The notes under the pieces are model-generated. The model was given only the letters and a program-made list of their open reading frames with translations. It searched no databases and had not been told where the DNA came from. From NCBI RefSeq assembly GCF_007830175.1, contig NZ_VLKH01000013.1:38839-102838 (forward strand): a DNA stretch of 64,000 nucleotides. The letters run 5' to 3'. Origin of the DNA: Sedimentibacter saalensis. Its GTDB lineage: Bacteria > Bacillota > Clostridia > Tissierellales > Sedimentibacteraceae. Below, piece by piece: positions 37,432 to 45,736 of the stretch. Within the stretch, counting starts at the first letter, position 1, and each line of letters starts with the position of its first letter. Both the position numbers and the translations under genes were made by a program.

Positions 37432-38077
37432 AATTAATCATATACATTTTTTCTTTATTGTTGCAGATTTTTCTTTTCACTCTTTGCAGTGCATTGTCTA
37501 TGGATTTAATGCTCTTGTTCAGAACTAAAGATATTTCCTCGTAGCTCTTTCCTTCTTCATATTCCGTAAGCACTTCTATTTCAAATCTGCTTAAAATTTT
37601 CTTTGCCTGCTCATAATATAAGTTTTTTTCTTCTTCATTAATATAAACAATTTCCGGATTAAGATTTTCTGAACTGAAATAATAATCAAAAACCTTAGAA
37701 TCGTTTTCCGAATCGATATAATCATACAGAGAAATACCCTTAACCATATGAGTGCTTGTTTTCCTAATGGCAGAAATAACCTGTCTTCTTACGCACACTT
37801 CAGCATATGTCTTGAACTTCGCTCCAAATTTTCCATCATAGCTATTAACTGCCTTAATGAGACCAATCATTGCTTCCTGGAACAAATCATCTTTCCCGCC
37901 GCCTATAATGAAGAAAGAACTGGTTATTCTCTTGACTACATATGTATACCTTTTATACAAACATTCTTCGGCATATTTATCTCCGTCATTTCTTTTTTCT
38001 ACCAGCTCTTCATCGGAAAAATTATCATAGTCATCAAAGTTATAAATATAATTGTCAAATAAAACAACCGGTATCAT
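37430..38077 (-). CDS. sigH: RNA polymerase sigma-H factor (Spo0H)
   Basis: The 215-residue sigma factor has region 2 ([20 protein letters not shown] and FKTYAEVCVRRQVISAIRK) and region 4 with LSRFEIEVLTEYEEGKSYEEI and KSIDNALQRVKRKI, which match SigH closely. SigH directs early sporulation and transition-phase genes. Its place after rae1 is as in Bacillus; rpmG-secE-nusG do not follow. Confidence 0.95.
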   Translation of the reverse strand: MIPVVLFDNYIYNFDDYDNFSDEELVEKRNDGDKYAEECLYKRYTYVVKRITSSFFIIGGGKDDLFQEAMIGLIKAVNSYDGKFGAKFKTYAEVCVRRQVISAIRKTSTHMVKGISLYDYIDSENDSKVFDYYFSSENLNPEIVYINEEEKNLYYEQAKKILSRFEIEVLTEYEEGKSYEEISLVLNKSIKSIDNALQRVKRKICNNKEKMYMIN

Positions 38078-38145
38078 ACTGTCCTCCGCAAAATTCTTTC
38101 AAATATATGGAAATTATATCTACAATTACATTTAATGTCAACACC

Positions 38146-38661
38146 TTACATGCTTCTTCTGAGCTTTTCCAATTTTTCCAAAGTTTCAGAGTCTAAAACA
38201 AGGTCAATATTTGTTCCTTTTTGTCGAGGTTTCTCGGTTTTTGTTCTTATATCTTTTTTAGTGTTTTCAATTTCCAATATCATTTCATGAGCAGAAATTC
38301 TTGTTCCGCCCCTGGAAATGACTATTTGCTGAATTGCGCTATCAGATGTTGCTACCTGAACTCTTTCATATCTTCCTATTTTGTCAAGCTGCTTTTCAAT
38401 GTAGCTGTCTGCAGTTTCGTGTTCCTTTGTGTAAACAACTTCAACGCCTGCATACCTTTCCGTTTTTTCAAGACTTCCCTTAACAAGATGCGCGTCAAAA
38501 ACCACAATAACCTTCAGTCCTGTGTATGCCTGGTATTCTATTAAAAGTTCAATAAGTTTGTTTCTGCTGTTTGCAATGTTTTTTACATCCTTGTAATATT
38601 GCCACTGATTAATAATGTTGTACCCGTCAATAAACAGGTATTCTTTTTTAGTCCTTGGCAT
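38146..38661 (-). CDS. rae1: Ribosome-associated NYN/PIN endoribonuclease Rae1 (YacP)
   Basis: The 171-residue protein has the PIN-like NYN fold with catalytic aspartates in FIDGYNIINQW, VVFDAH and HETADSYIEKQ, and SDSAIQQIVISRGG. In B. subtilis YacP/Rae1 cleaves mRNA in the ribosomal A site. It lies 1 bp from rlmB; coupled translation is likely. Confidence 0.92.
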   Translation of the reverse strand: MPRTKKEYLFIDGYNIINQWQYYKDVKNIANSRNKLIELLIEYQAYTGLKVIVVFDAHLVKGSLEKTERYAGVEVVYTKEHETADSYIEKQLDKIGRYERVQVATSDSAIQQIVISRGGTRISAHEMILEIENTKKDIRTKTEKPRQKGTNIDLVLDSETLEKLEKLRRSM

Positions 38662-38662
38662 T

Positions 38663-39391
38663 TTACATGTTCCTTTGCTTCATCACTTCATAAATTATTA
38701 TGGAAGCAGCACAGGATGCATTCAATGAGTTGATTTTTCCCTTCATAGGAATCTTTACAAGTGTGTCACATTTTTCCTTTACAAGCCTGCCTATTCCTGA
38801 GCCTTCATTTCCTATGACAAGTCCAACAGGAACATCAAATTTTTCATCACCAACATTGTTCCCTGCCATGTCGGCTCCGTAAATCCACAGTCCCTTTTTT
38901 TGAAGTTCTTCAATTGCATTCACAATGTTTGTGACTCTTGCAACAGGAAGAAACTCAACAGCTCCTGCAGAAGATTTTGCAACAACTCCGTTTACCTGTG
39001 CAGCCCTTCTTTTGGGAATGATTACTCCGTGTGCTCCCAAACATTCCGCTGTACGGATTATTGCTCCGAGATTGTGAACGTCAGTTATTTCATCAAGAAT
39101 TATAACAAAAGGTTTTTCGCCTTTTTGTTTTGCAAAATCAAGTATATCATCAATATCCTTATATTCATATTCCATGGCTTCTGCTATGATTCCCTGGTGT
39201 CTTTTGTTTTCGCTCAATCTGTCCAAAAGTGCCTTATCCACATTTTTGACAAGTATGTTCTTTTCCTTGGCAAGTTCAAGTATTTTGTTCATGGAACCCT
39301 GGGCAGCTTCTCTGCTTATTAATATTGTATCTATCTGGGTATCGCTTCTAAGCGCTTCCATTACCGGGTTTTTACCCTCAATTATTCTCAT
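38663..39391 (-). CDS. rlmB: 23S rRNA (guanosine-2'-O-)-methyltransferase RlmB
   Basis: The SpoU-family enzyme has an N-terminal L30e-like domain (IIEGKNPVMEALRS) and a trefoil-knot catalytic domain with LDEITDVHNLGAIIRTAECLG, VIGNEGSGI and SLNASCAASIIIYE. I chose the ATG at 39391 (AAGGA 8 nt upstream) over ATGs 3 and 6 codons earlier. It overlaps mrnC by 14 nt. Confidence 0.95.
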   Translation of the reverse strand: MRIIEGKNPVMEALRSDTQIDTILISREAAQGSMNKILELAKEKNILVKNVDKALLDRLSENKRHQGIIAEAMEYEYKDIDDILDFAKQKGEKPFVIILDEITDVHNLGAIIRTAECLGAHGVIIPKRRAAQVNGVVAKSSAGAVEFLPVARVTNIVNAIEELQKKGLWIYGADMAGNNVGDEKFDVPVGLVIGNEGSGIGRLVKEKCDTLVKIPMKGKINSLNASCAASIIIYEVMKQRNM

Positions 39392-39839
39392 GTTCTTCAT
39401 CCTTTTCAATTATTTCAATAATCTTTTCAAAAAGCTCCATCAACCTGTCCAGTTCATCATTTAAATACAAGTACCCCACCAATGCTTCAAAACCTGTGGC
39501 ATATCTGTAATCCATAAGCTCTGCATTTTTAGGGGATGATGTTACTTTGGCGTTTCTTCCTCTTTTTACAATTGTTTTTTCCTCATCTGTAAGTTCATTG
39601 TCAAGCTTACTTACAATATAAGCCTGAGCCTTTGCCTTTACAAATTTAACGGTGAGGCGGTGCATTTTATTTACATTAATGTCGTTGTTTTTTATGATGT
39701 AACTTCTCACCAGCATCTCATAAACAGCATCACCTGCATAAGCTAGTTGTGCAGGTGAATACATAGTCGTATTTTTTGATGATTTTTTGCTTGCTGATAC
39801 AAGCATTTCTTTTTCAAATTCTAATTTATTTTCTTCCAA
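39378..39839 (-). CDS. mrnC: Mini-ribonuclease III
   Basis: The 153-residue protein has an RNase III catalytic domain without a dsRNA-binding domain: QLAYAGDAVYEMLVRSYI near the N-terminus and YATGFEALVGYLYL, with the metal-binding Asp and Glu. It matures 23S rRNA in Firmicutes. It overlaps cysS upstream by 19 nt and rlmB downstream by 14 nt. Confidence 0.96.
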   Translation of the reverse strand: MEENKLEFEKEMLVSASKKSSKNTTMYSPAQLAYAGDAVYEMLVRSYIIKNNDINVNKMHRLTVKFVKAKAQAYIVSKLDNELTDEEKTIVKRGRNAKVTSSPKNAELMDYRYATGFEALVGYLYLNDELDRLMELFEKIIEIIEKDEEHENN

Positions 39840-41230
39840 TTTACACCCTGTCTTGTATCTTCCAGCACTATTCCTTTTTCCAGAAGTTCTGCTCTAATGG
39901 AATCTGCCAGCTGATAGTCTTTATTTTTCTTGGCGTCCTGTCTTTTTTGAATCATTTCTTCAATGTAATCGGCAAGTTCGTCATGTATTTCGATTGTTTC
40001 TTCCTTCAAAAGATCAAGAGATAAAACTTTTTCAAAATCAGCAACAAGTTCTAATTTCTGGCTGCTGTTTAATTCGTCAGTCTTGAGCATATCAAACAAA
40101 ACAGTAATGGCATTTGCAGTGTTTAAATCATCTTCAAGGCATTTTTTGAATGCTTCCTTGTATCTGACAGCTGCCTGTTCATTTGCTCCCTTGTCGTCTA
40201 AATTGTCTTTTATTGACTTTACTCTGCTTTTTAATTTTGTGTATGCATTTTCAGCTGAAGCAAGTGAATCAAAAGAAAATGCAAGCTGTTTTCTGTAATG
40301 GGAGTTAAGAACAAAGTATCTGTAAGACAAAGGATTGAATCCCTTTTTCTCTATGAGGGACAGCGTCAGAAACTCTCCGCTTGATTTGCTCATCTTTCCG
40401 TCATTATCAATTAAAAATTCACCATGCCACCAGTATTTGACCCAATCTTTTCCTGTGTAGCTTTCAGTTTGAGCTATTTCATTTGTGTGGTGAACAGGTA
40501 TATGGTCTACTCCCCCGCAGTGAATATCCATTTGTTCTCCAAGATTAACGAGGCTTATTACCGAGCATTCAATATGCCAGCCCGGATAACCTACACCCCA
40601 TGGGGAATCCCATTTCATTGCCTGGTTTTCAAACTTTGATTTTGTGAACCACAAAACAAAATCCTGAGGATTTTTCTTGTGAACATCAACATCCACATCT
40701 TCTCTGGAAGCAGTTCTGAGCTGTTCCAGGTCCATGCCGGAAAGTTTTGTGTAGTTCGTAACCTTTGTTATGTCAAAATACACATTTCCATTTGCAATGT
40801 ATGTGAATCCCTTTTTTTCCAGCCCTTTTATAAATTCAATGTATTGATCTATATAATCAGTTGCTTTTGCTACAACATCCGCTTTCTTGATGTTAAGCTT
40901 TTCTATGTCTCTAAAAAAAGCATCCGTATAGTGCTGTGCAATTTCCCATACAGTCTTGTTTTCCCTTTTTGCGCCCTTGAGCATTTTATCTTCGCCGTCA
41001 TCGGCATCAGACTCCAAATGTCCAACATCTGTAATGTTCATGACTCTTTTAACAGGGTAACCTATGTATCTCAATGTTTTTTCAAGCACGTCCTCATGTA
41101 TGTACATCCTTAAATTGCCCAGATGAGCATAATTATATACAGTTGGTCCGCATGTGTACATTTTTACCGAATTTTCATCTATAGGTTTAAAATCTTCGAT
41201 TGATCTTGATAGTGTATTATAAAGTTTCAT
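39821..41230 (-). CDS. cysS: Cysteinyl-tRNA synthetase
   Basis: The 469-residue class I enzyme has CGPTVYNYAHLGNLR (zinc-ligand Cys plus HIGH-like HLGN) and KMSKSSGEF. Zinc ligands continue with GWHIECSV and the His of HCGGVDHIPVHHTNE. The ATG at 41230 has GGGGAG upstream; the frame extends 20 codons further without similarity. No T-box leader is seen before it. Confidence 0.98.
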   Translation of the reverse strand: MKLYNTLSRSIEDFKPIDENSVKMYTCGPTVYNYAHLGNLRMYIHEDVLEKTLRYIGYPVKRVMNITDVGHLESDADDGEDKMLKGAKRENKTVWEIAQHYTDAFFRDIEKLNIKKADVVAKATDYIDQYIEFIKGLEKKGFTYIANGNVYFDITKVTNYTKLSGMDLEQLRTASREDVDVDVHKKNPQDFVLWFTKSKFENQAMKWDSPWGVGYPGWHIECSVISLVNLGEQMDIHCGGVDHIPVHHTNEIAQTESYTGKDWVKYWWHGEFLIDNDGKMSKSSGEFLTLSLIEKKGFNPLSYRYFVLNSHYRKQLAFSFDSLASAENAYTKLKSRVKSIKDNLDDKGANEQAAVRYKEAFKKCLEDDLNTANAITVLFDMLKTDELNSSQKLELVADFEKVLSLDLLKEETIEIHDELADYIEEMIQKRQDAKKNKDYQLADSIRAELLEKGIVLEDTRQGVNWKKIN

Positions 41231-41261
41231 AAGAAATATCTCCCCTCGTGACTTTAAAATC

Positions 41262-41290
41262 ATTATATAATACAGTTTGTTGACTATCAA
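41262..41290 (-). promoter_or_regulatory. Promoter of the cysS-mrnC-rlmB-rae1-sigH operon
   Basis: TTGATA (41290-41285), a 17-bp spacer and TATAAT (41267-41262) on the minus strand. Confidence 0.88.
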
Positions 41291-41353
41291 GTTATTTTTT
41301 CACGAACAATTTTTTAATGTAATTAAACTGTAATGGTTTATTTTGTCGATAAA

Positions 41354-41362
41354 TGTTATAAT
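41354..41362 (+). promoter_or_regulatory. Extended -10 promoter of the amidase gene
   Basis: TGTTATAAT on the plus strand: TG, one base, then a perfect TATAAT (41357-41362). No good -35 lies at the correct distance, which is typical for extended -10 promoters. Confidence 0.55.
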
Positions 41363-41411
41363 TTTCATACATTGACAGCAATATTAAAATCATTCAAAAA
41401 GGGGGTTAAAA

Positions 41412-42824
41412 ATGAAAAAAATATTACTACTTGCTTCAATTATCCTTGCATTGTCAATGCCTGAGGCTCTAGGCGATGAAATAGGCTACACGAACATCTC
41501 AAACATTGCCCTGTACAAAAGCGATAATTATACATCAAACGTTGTTGACACATTGAAAATTAACAGCAGGATTTCCATTGTTAAGGAAAGCAAAGACTGG
41601 TACAATGTAAAAACCCAAGACGGAAAAACAGGCTGGATTGAAAAATACTTCGTTACTGTTCCAGCTGATAAATATGTTAAGAACAACACAGAACACATGA
41701 TCAACATAAGGACAGCCCCTACCACAACTTCAAAACAAGTGGGACAGCTTTCCCCGGGAGAAAAGGCAAAATATATAGATACATACCACAGCTGGCACAT
41801 AATCGAATACAAGGGTACAGAATATTACATAGCAAGCTGGCTTACAGATATTGAATATGATGAATCTGAAAATGTATATTTTCTTTATGACAACATCAAC
41901 ATCAGGGACACTGACAGTGTCAGCGGAAATGTTGTTGCTCAAGGAAACAAATATGACAGTTTTGAAGTATGTGGAGAAAAAAGTGGCTGGCTTAAATTAA
42001 AACTTCCTGACGGGCAGTCGGGATACGTTGCAGCTTGGCTTACCTCATACAACATGAACTATTATTCTGAAGGAACCGTGTCTTACAAAAAAACAACCGA
42101 TGATCTTAATATCAGGACAGGCCCTTCAACAAAAGACAAAAAAGTACTTTCAATAAAAAAAGGTTCATCCGTTACAGTTGTTGATACAGAAAACGGGTGG
42201 GACAAAATTGTTGATAAAAAAGGAAACGTGGGCTGGTGCAACAATTCTTATTTAAAGGAAGTTCTACCATTGTCCGGCAAAAAAATACTTCTTGATCCCG
42301 GACACGGCGGCAAAGACCCGGGCAGTATAAGCTTCACCGGAAAGTTTGAAAAATATGTGAACATGGATGTTGCGCTTATGCTTAAAGAAAAGCTTGAAAA
42401 TCTCGGAGCAACTGTTTATCTTACAAGAAATGGTGACACATACATAAAAAATTCAGAAAGAGGACGAATGGCAGACAAACTTGGATGCGACATACTGCTT
42501 TCCATACACCACAACTCACTTAACAACAGCGATTATTTTGGTTTGTCAACTTACTACAACACAAAGAATTTTAAAGATAAGAAGTATGGATACAATTTAG
42601 CTGAATCGATTTATTTAAATGCCGTGACGGTAAACGGTGTATATAGAGACGGTATACTTGACAGAAACTACGAGGTCCTAAGGGAAACAAAGACACCGGC
42701 AGCCTTAATAGAAATAGGATTCATGTCTAATCCAAAAGAAGAAATGAACATTCATAACTCAAGCTTTCAAAATATAGTTGTTGAAAAAATAGCAGCCGGA
42801 ATAACAGACTATTTCAATAATTAA
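41412..42824 (+). CDS. Secreted SH3b-domain N-acetylmuramoyl-L-alanine amidase
   Basis: The 470-residue protein has a signal peptide (residues ~1-21). Four bacterial SH3 repeats follow (about 25-85, 90-147, 152-215, 222-286), each with an NIRT/NIRD-type start and a GW/SW ending. A C-terminal Amidase_3 zinc hydrolase (290-468) has LLDPGHGGKDPGS, FEKYVNMDVAL, SIHHNS and PAALIEIGFMSNP, giving the His, Glu, His and catalytic Glu. It cleaves the amide bond between MurNAc and peptide in the wall. The last SH3 repeat ends just before the catalytic domain. Substrate context could be vegetative autolysis or spore-related lysis. Confidence 0.93.
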   Translation: MKKILLLASIILALSMPEALGDEIGYTNISNIALYKSDNYTSNVVDTLKINSRISIVKESKDWYNVKTQDGKTGWIEKYFVTVPADKYVKNNTEHMINIRTAPTTTSKQVGQLSPGEKAKYIDTYHSWHIIEYKGTEYYIASWLTDIEYDESENVYFLYDNINIRDTDSVSGNVVAQGNKYDSFEVCGEKSGWLKLKLPDGQSGYVAAWLTSYNMNYYSEGTVSYKKTTDDLNIRTGPSTKDKKVLSIKKGSSVTVVDTENGWDKIVDKKGNVGWCNNSYLKEVLPLSGKKILLDPGHGGKDPGSISFTGKFEKYVNMDVALMLKEKLENLGATVYLTRNGDTYIKNSERGRMADKLGCDILLSIHHNSLNNSDYFGLSTYYNTKNFKDKKYGYNLAESIYLNAVTVNGVYRDGILDRNYEVLRETKTPAALIEIGFMSNPKEEMNIHNSSFQNIVVEKIAAGITDYFNN

Positions 42825-42838
42825 AAGCGACTCACATT

Positions 42839-42921
42839 GCGTAGGGGCTGGTTACTGCCCGCCCGGGGTTATTAATTCAGAAATTTATATCTGCGGGAGA
42901 GCACAAGGCTCTACCCTACAA
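42839..42921 (+). repeat. Intergenic double-hairpin repeat, copy 2
   Basis: Begins GCGTAGGGG, has hairpin A (GGGCNGGT ... GCCCGCCC), linker GGTTATTAAT, hairpin B (GGGAGAGC ... GCTCTACC) and ends CCCTACAA. The outer ends are inverted repeats of each other. Confidence 0.8.
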
Positions 42922-42963
42922 CTCGCTATTCTTAATTCACTGCAAAATGTCAAATTAATCGAG

Positions 42964-43040
42964 GCGTAGGGGCGGACCTTGTGTCCGCCCGGGGTTATTA
43001 ATCTAGTAACTGCGGGAGGACACGAGGTCCTCCCCTACAA
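42964..43040 (+). repeat. Intergenic double-hairpin repeat, copy 3
   Basis: This is the best-preserved copy: GCGTAGGGGCGGACC ... GTCCGCCC, GGTTATTAAT, then GGGAGGACAC ... GTCCTCCCCTACAA. It starts 125 bp after copy 2, so two full units lie in tandem downstream of the amidase gene. Confidence 0.85.
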
Positions 43041-43082
43041 TCCGCGATTCCAAATTCAACGCATACTGTAAAATATATTGAC

Positions 43083-43118
43083 TAAAAAAACTAAATCAGG
43101 GCTTGCGCCCTGATTTTT
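43083..43118. terminator. Bidirectional terminator between amidase and patatin genes
   Basis: AAATCAGGGC and GCCCTGATTT form a perfect 10-bp stem with a TTGC loop, flanked by A-rich and T-rich runs on both strands. Confidence 0.92.
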
Positions 43119-43119
43119 C

Positions 43120-43154
43120 ATTTAACTCTTAATTCTTCATTATTTAACTACTAA
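43120..43154 (-). repeat. AT-rich 3'-UTR module after the patatin gene
   Basis: AGTTAAATAATGAAGAATTA and AAGAGTTAAATG on the minus strand lie between the stop codon and terminator; they are similar to the modules after tuf and sigG. Confidence 0.6.
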
Positions 43155-44363
43155 TTACAGAAATATTTCTGCGAAAATTTCCGATATTATGTCTTCTTTT
43201 ACTGCCAGGGACAATATTTTGTTTCTCTTTACAAATGCAGGAACATTCCTGGTGAACGGAAGAGGCTTTTCAATAAACTTCTTTGCAGTAAGCTCCATAA
43301 ATTCCTTGGCTGAATAAATTTTATATCTTTCAATATCATATTTTTCAGCTATTCTTTCCGTGAGACGAAGCAATATGTCCTGATAATCGTTCTTTCCCTT
43401 CATATCAAGGATGGCTTCAACCCTTGGAAGTATTTTTTCAAAAAGCATTCTTTCATCATAAACATCTTCAAAACCCAACATCATTCCTATATTTTCAATC
43501 TTTTCCTTATGCTGCAACAAAAAATCCACCAACACTTGAATGAAATGACCTTCATATGGAGTGCAGTAGTATCTGTATCCTCTAAGGCGTTTAAAAACCT
43601 TCATGGTGTCGTAATATCCAAGCTTAATAAGTTCTTCTGCCTTTTCCCTGTTGAAATCAAGTGAGCCGAGCATTCCGCCCAGACCTACGGCAGGCTGTAT
43701 GTAGATGATATTTAAGTCCTTAGTTTTTACCTTTTTTACAATTCCTATTGCCATTGTTCTTACGGCAATTATGTTTTTGAATCCTTTTTTTGCAAGAAGA
43801 CCTATTGGAAGATTGTCATAAAATCCACCGTCCAGATATTTCTTGCCGTCCATCTCTTCCATCCTGAAAGCAGGTAGATTTGCACTTGCCAAGAGAAAAT
43901 CAACAAGTTTGCCTTCAGGTATATCTTCTTTATAAAGTTCAAGAGGCTTTTTGTCTGTCATGTTGACTGTTACAATTCCAAAGTCGATGTTTGACTTTCT
44001 GATTTTATCCTCATCAACATATGTATCAAAGAGCTCCCTCATTTTTGTTGTATCAAGTCCGCGGTTGTTTAAAATTTCCTTTGACTGGTGGATTAGATAG
44101 GAAAAATTTATTTCCTGCAGATTGAAATTTTTAATATTATCTATTGCCTTCTCGTCAATATCAAACAGTTCATGGGAATTTACATTGTACCACACTTTTT
44201 CTAAAAGCTCATAATCCCCCTGAACCATCAGTGCTCCATTTATTGCTCCTATTGAAGTTCCTGCAATTCCACCTATTTCTACGCCAAGCTCCATAAGAGC
44301 CTTGTATGCTCCCACATGGTAGGAACCTTTTGCGCCTCCGCCTTCTAAAACCAATCCATACAT
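43155..44363 (-). CDS. Patatin-like phospholipase (RssA/NTE-type)
   Basis: The 402-residue protein has the oxyanion loop GLVLEGGGAKGSYHVGAYKAL, the nucleophile elbow GTSIGAINGAL (G-x-S-x-G) and the dyad aspartate in LDGGFYDN, so it should hydrolyse acyl esters of lipids in the cytosol or at the membrane. The C-terminal ~190 residues are less conserved and basic. It is the last gene of the thrC-thrB-ACT-patatin series, 9 bp after the ACT gene; a link to threonine metabolism is not evident. Confidence 0.9.
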   Translation of the reverse strand: MYGLVLEGGGAKGSYHVGAYKALMELGVEIGGIAGTSIGAINGALMVQGDYELLEKVWYNVNSHELFDIDEKAIDNIKNFNLQEINFSYLIHQSKEILNNRGLDTTKMRELFDTYVDEDKIRKSNIDFGIVTVNMTDKKPLELYKEDIPEGKLVDFLLASANLPAFRMEEMDGKKYLDGGFYDNLPIGLLAKKGFKNIIAVRTMAIGIVKKVKTKDLNIIYIQPAVGLGGMLGSLDFNREKAEELIKLGYYDTMKVFKRLRGYRYYCTPYEGHFIQVLVDFLLQHKEKIENIGMMLGFEDVYDERMLFEKILPRVEAILDMKGKNDYQDILLRLTERIAEKYDIERYKIYSAKEFMELTAKKFIEKPLPFTRNVPAFVKRNKILSLAVKEDIISEIFAEIFL

Positions 44364-44372
44364 AGCTTTCTC

Positions 44373-44810
44373 CTACTCGATAGACAACAGTTTTACAGAA
44401 CTTACACCTTTTATTGATTTCATTTCTGTTATGATATCATCAATTGACTTGCTAATGTCAGAAATGTCTAATGACACATTCACCGAAGCCTTGCCGTTAA
44501 TTGGAATGCTTTGGTTTATTGTTAGTATATTTGCATTTTCTGATGACATGTAATTCAATACATTTGAAAGAACACCCTTCTCATGTCTTAACATCATGGA
44601 AATAACTGCTTTTCTTCCGATTGAATTCTCAGAAGGAGAAAAAACATAATCTTTGTACTTATAATAAGTGCTTCTGCTTATTCCAACCTTTTTTACTGCT
44701 TCGCTGATTCCCTTTACATTGCCGTTATTAATCAGGTTACGTGCTTCAATAACCTTCTCATATACATCCGGCAATATTTTCTTGCTTACAATTAAATACT
44801 TCTTTAACAT
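44373..44810 (-). CDS. UPF0735 ACT-domain protein (PheB-like), possible thr-operon regulator
   Basis: The 145-residue protein has a C-terminal ACT domain (MMLRHEKGVLSNVLNYMSSENANIL then VSLDISDISKSIDDIITEM), which binds amino acids. The N-terminal part contains a helix-turn-helix-like stretch, ISEAVKKVGISRSTYYKYKD. This combination suggests a small amino-acid-sensing DNA-binding protein. Its location right after thrB points to threonine or branched amino acid sensing; DNA binding is inference. Confidence 0.82.
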   Translation of the reverse strand: MLKKYLIVSKKILPDVYEKVIEARNLINNGNVKGISEAVKKVGISRSTYYKYKDYVFSPSENSIGRKAVISMMLRHEKGVLSNVLNYMSSENANILTINQSIPINGKASVNVSLDISDISKSIDDIITEMKSIKGVSSVKLLSIE

Positions 44811-44845
44811 AAATCCACCTCTTTATTTAAAATAATTTTTAATCA

Positions 44846-45733
44846 TCATATTTGTTCTACAGTAACTCCATATTTGTCTGCTTCTAGATACTTGACAATC
44901 CAATTATGTTCTAGATTCATTATACTCACTTTTATTCTGTTTGTAAATTCAGGATTTTGAATTATGTTCATCAAAGTAGGCCCCGAACCGCTTATAAAAA
45001 ACGCATCTGATTTATTTTCAATACAAATTTTTTTCACTTCATCATATTGATGAATTAGTGTCTTTCTGTATTTTTGGTGAAGTTTGTCCTTGAGGGATAC
45101 ACTTATTACTTCAAAGTTTCCTTCCTCCATGGCTTTTAACAGCACTGCTGTTCTTGAAATATTAAAAACCGCATCCTTGAAAGTCACATCCTGAGGCAGA
45201 AGTTTTCTTGCTTCGCATGTTGAAGTTTCAAAGTCAGGTATGAGTGCGCAAAATTTAAGTTTTTCGCTTAAGTTGTACTTCATGCAGTAAGTCTTGTCAT
45301 CCTCCACTATTGAGGCAGTTAGTCCACCGTAAACAGCAGGAGCGATGTTGTCGGGATGTCCTTCAATTTTTACTGCAATTCTAAAGAGTTCATCCTTTGA
45401 CAACCCTCCATGAAGAAGCTCATTGGCTCCATATACTCCTCCCACTATACAGGCTGAGCTGCTTCCAAGTCCTCTTGAAACAGGAATTTCAGTGTTCATG
45501 GAAATTTTAAGACCTTTTACTTCTTTTCCCATTTCCTTTGCAGCAATTACAAATGATTTATAAATCAAATTGTCTTCATTATTATATTCATCAGGGCAGC
45601 CTTCTATAATAAGCCCTAGTTCTGTTTCTTCAAAATTGTAAACATTGTACATGTTAAGAGCAAGCCCCAAAGTGTCAAAGCCCGGCCCTATATTTGCTGT
45701 AGTTGCAGGTACAGTAACTCTTACCATTTTCAT
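44846..45733 (-). CDS. thrB: Homoserine kinase
   Basis: The 295-residue GHMP kinase phosphorylates L-homoserine. VTVPATTANIGPGFDTLGLAL, the ATP loop PVSRGLGSSSACIVGGVYG and FISGSGPTLMNI are the three GHMP motifs. It lies 3 bp after thrC. Homoserine dehydrogenase is not in the window. Confidence 0.98.
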   Translation of the reverse strand: MKMVRVTVPATTANIGPGFDTLGLALNMYNVYNFEETELGLIIEGCPDEYNNEDNLIYKSFVIAAKEMGKEVKGLKISMNTEIPVSRGLGSSSACIVGGVYGANELLHGGLSKDELFRIAVKIEGHPDNIAPAVYGGLTASIVEDDKTYCMKYNLSEKLKFCALIPDFETSTCEARKLLPQDVTFKDAVFNISRTAVLLKAMEEGNFEVISVSLKDKLHQKYRKTLIHQYDEVKKICIENKSDAFFISGSGPTLMNIIQNPEFTNRIKVSIMNLEHNWIVKYLEADKYGVTVEQI

Positions 45734-45736
45734 CTC

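Noticed and set aside
41231..41411. T-box leader for cysS
   Set aside because: The promoter lies about 35 bp from the start codon, leaving no space for a T-box; no specifier stem or T-box sequence seen.
42839..43040. CRISPR-like array downstream of the amidase gene
   Set aside because: Only two units about 125 bp apart, each internally palindromic, with no short regular spacers and no cas genes.
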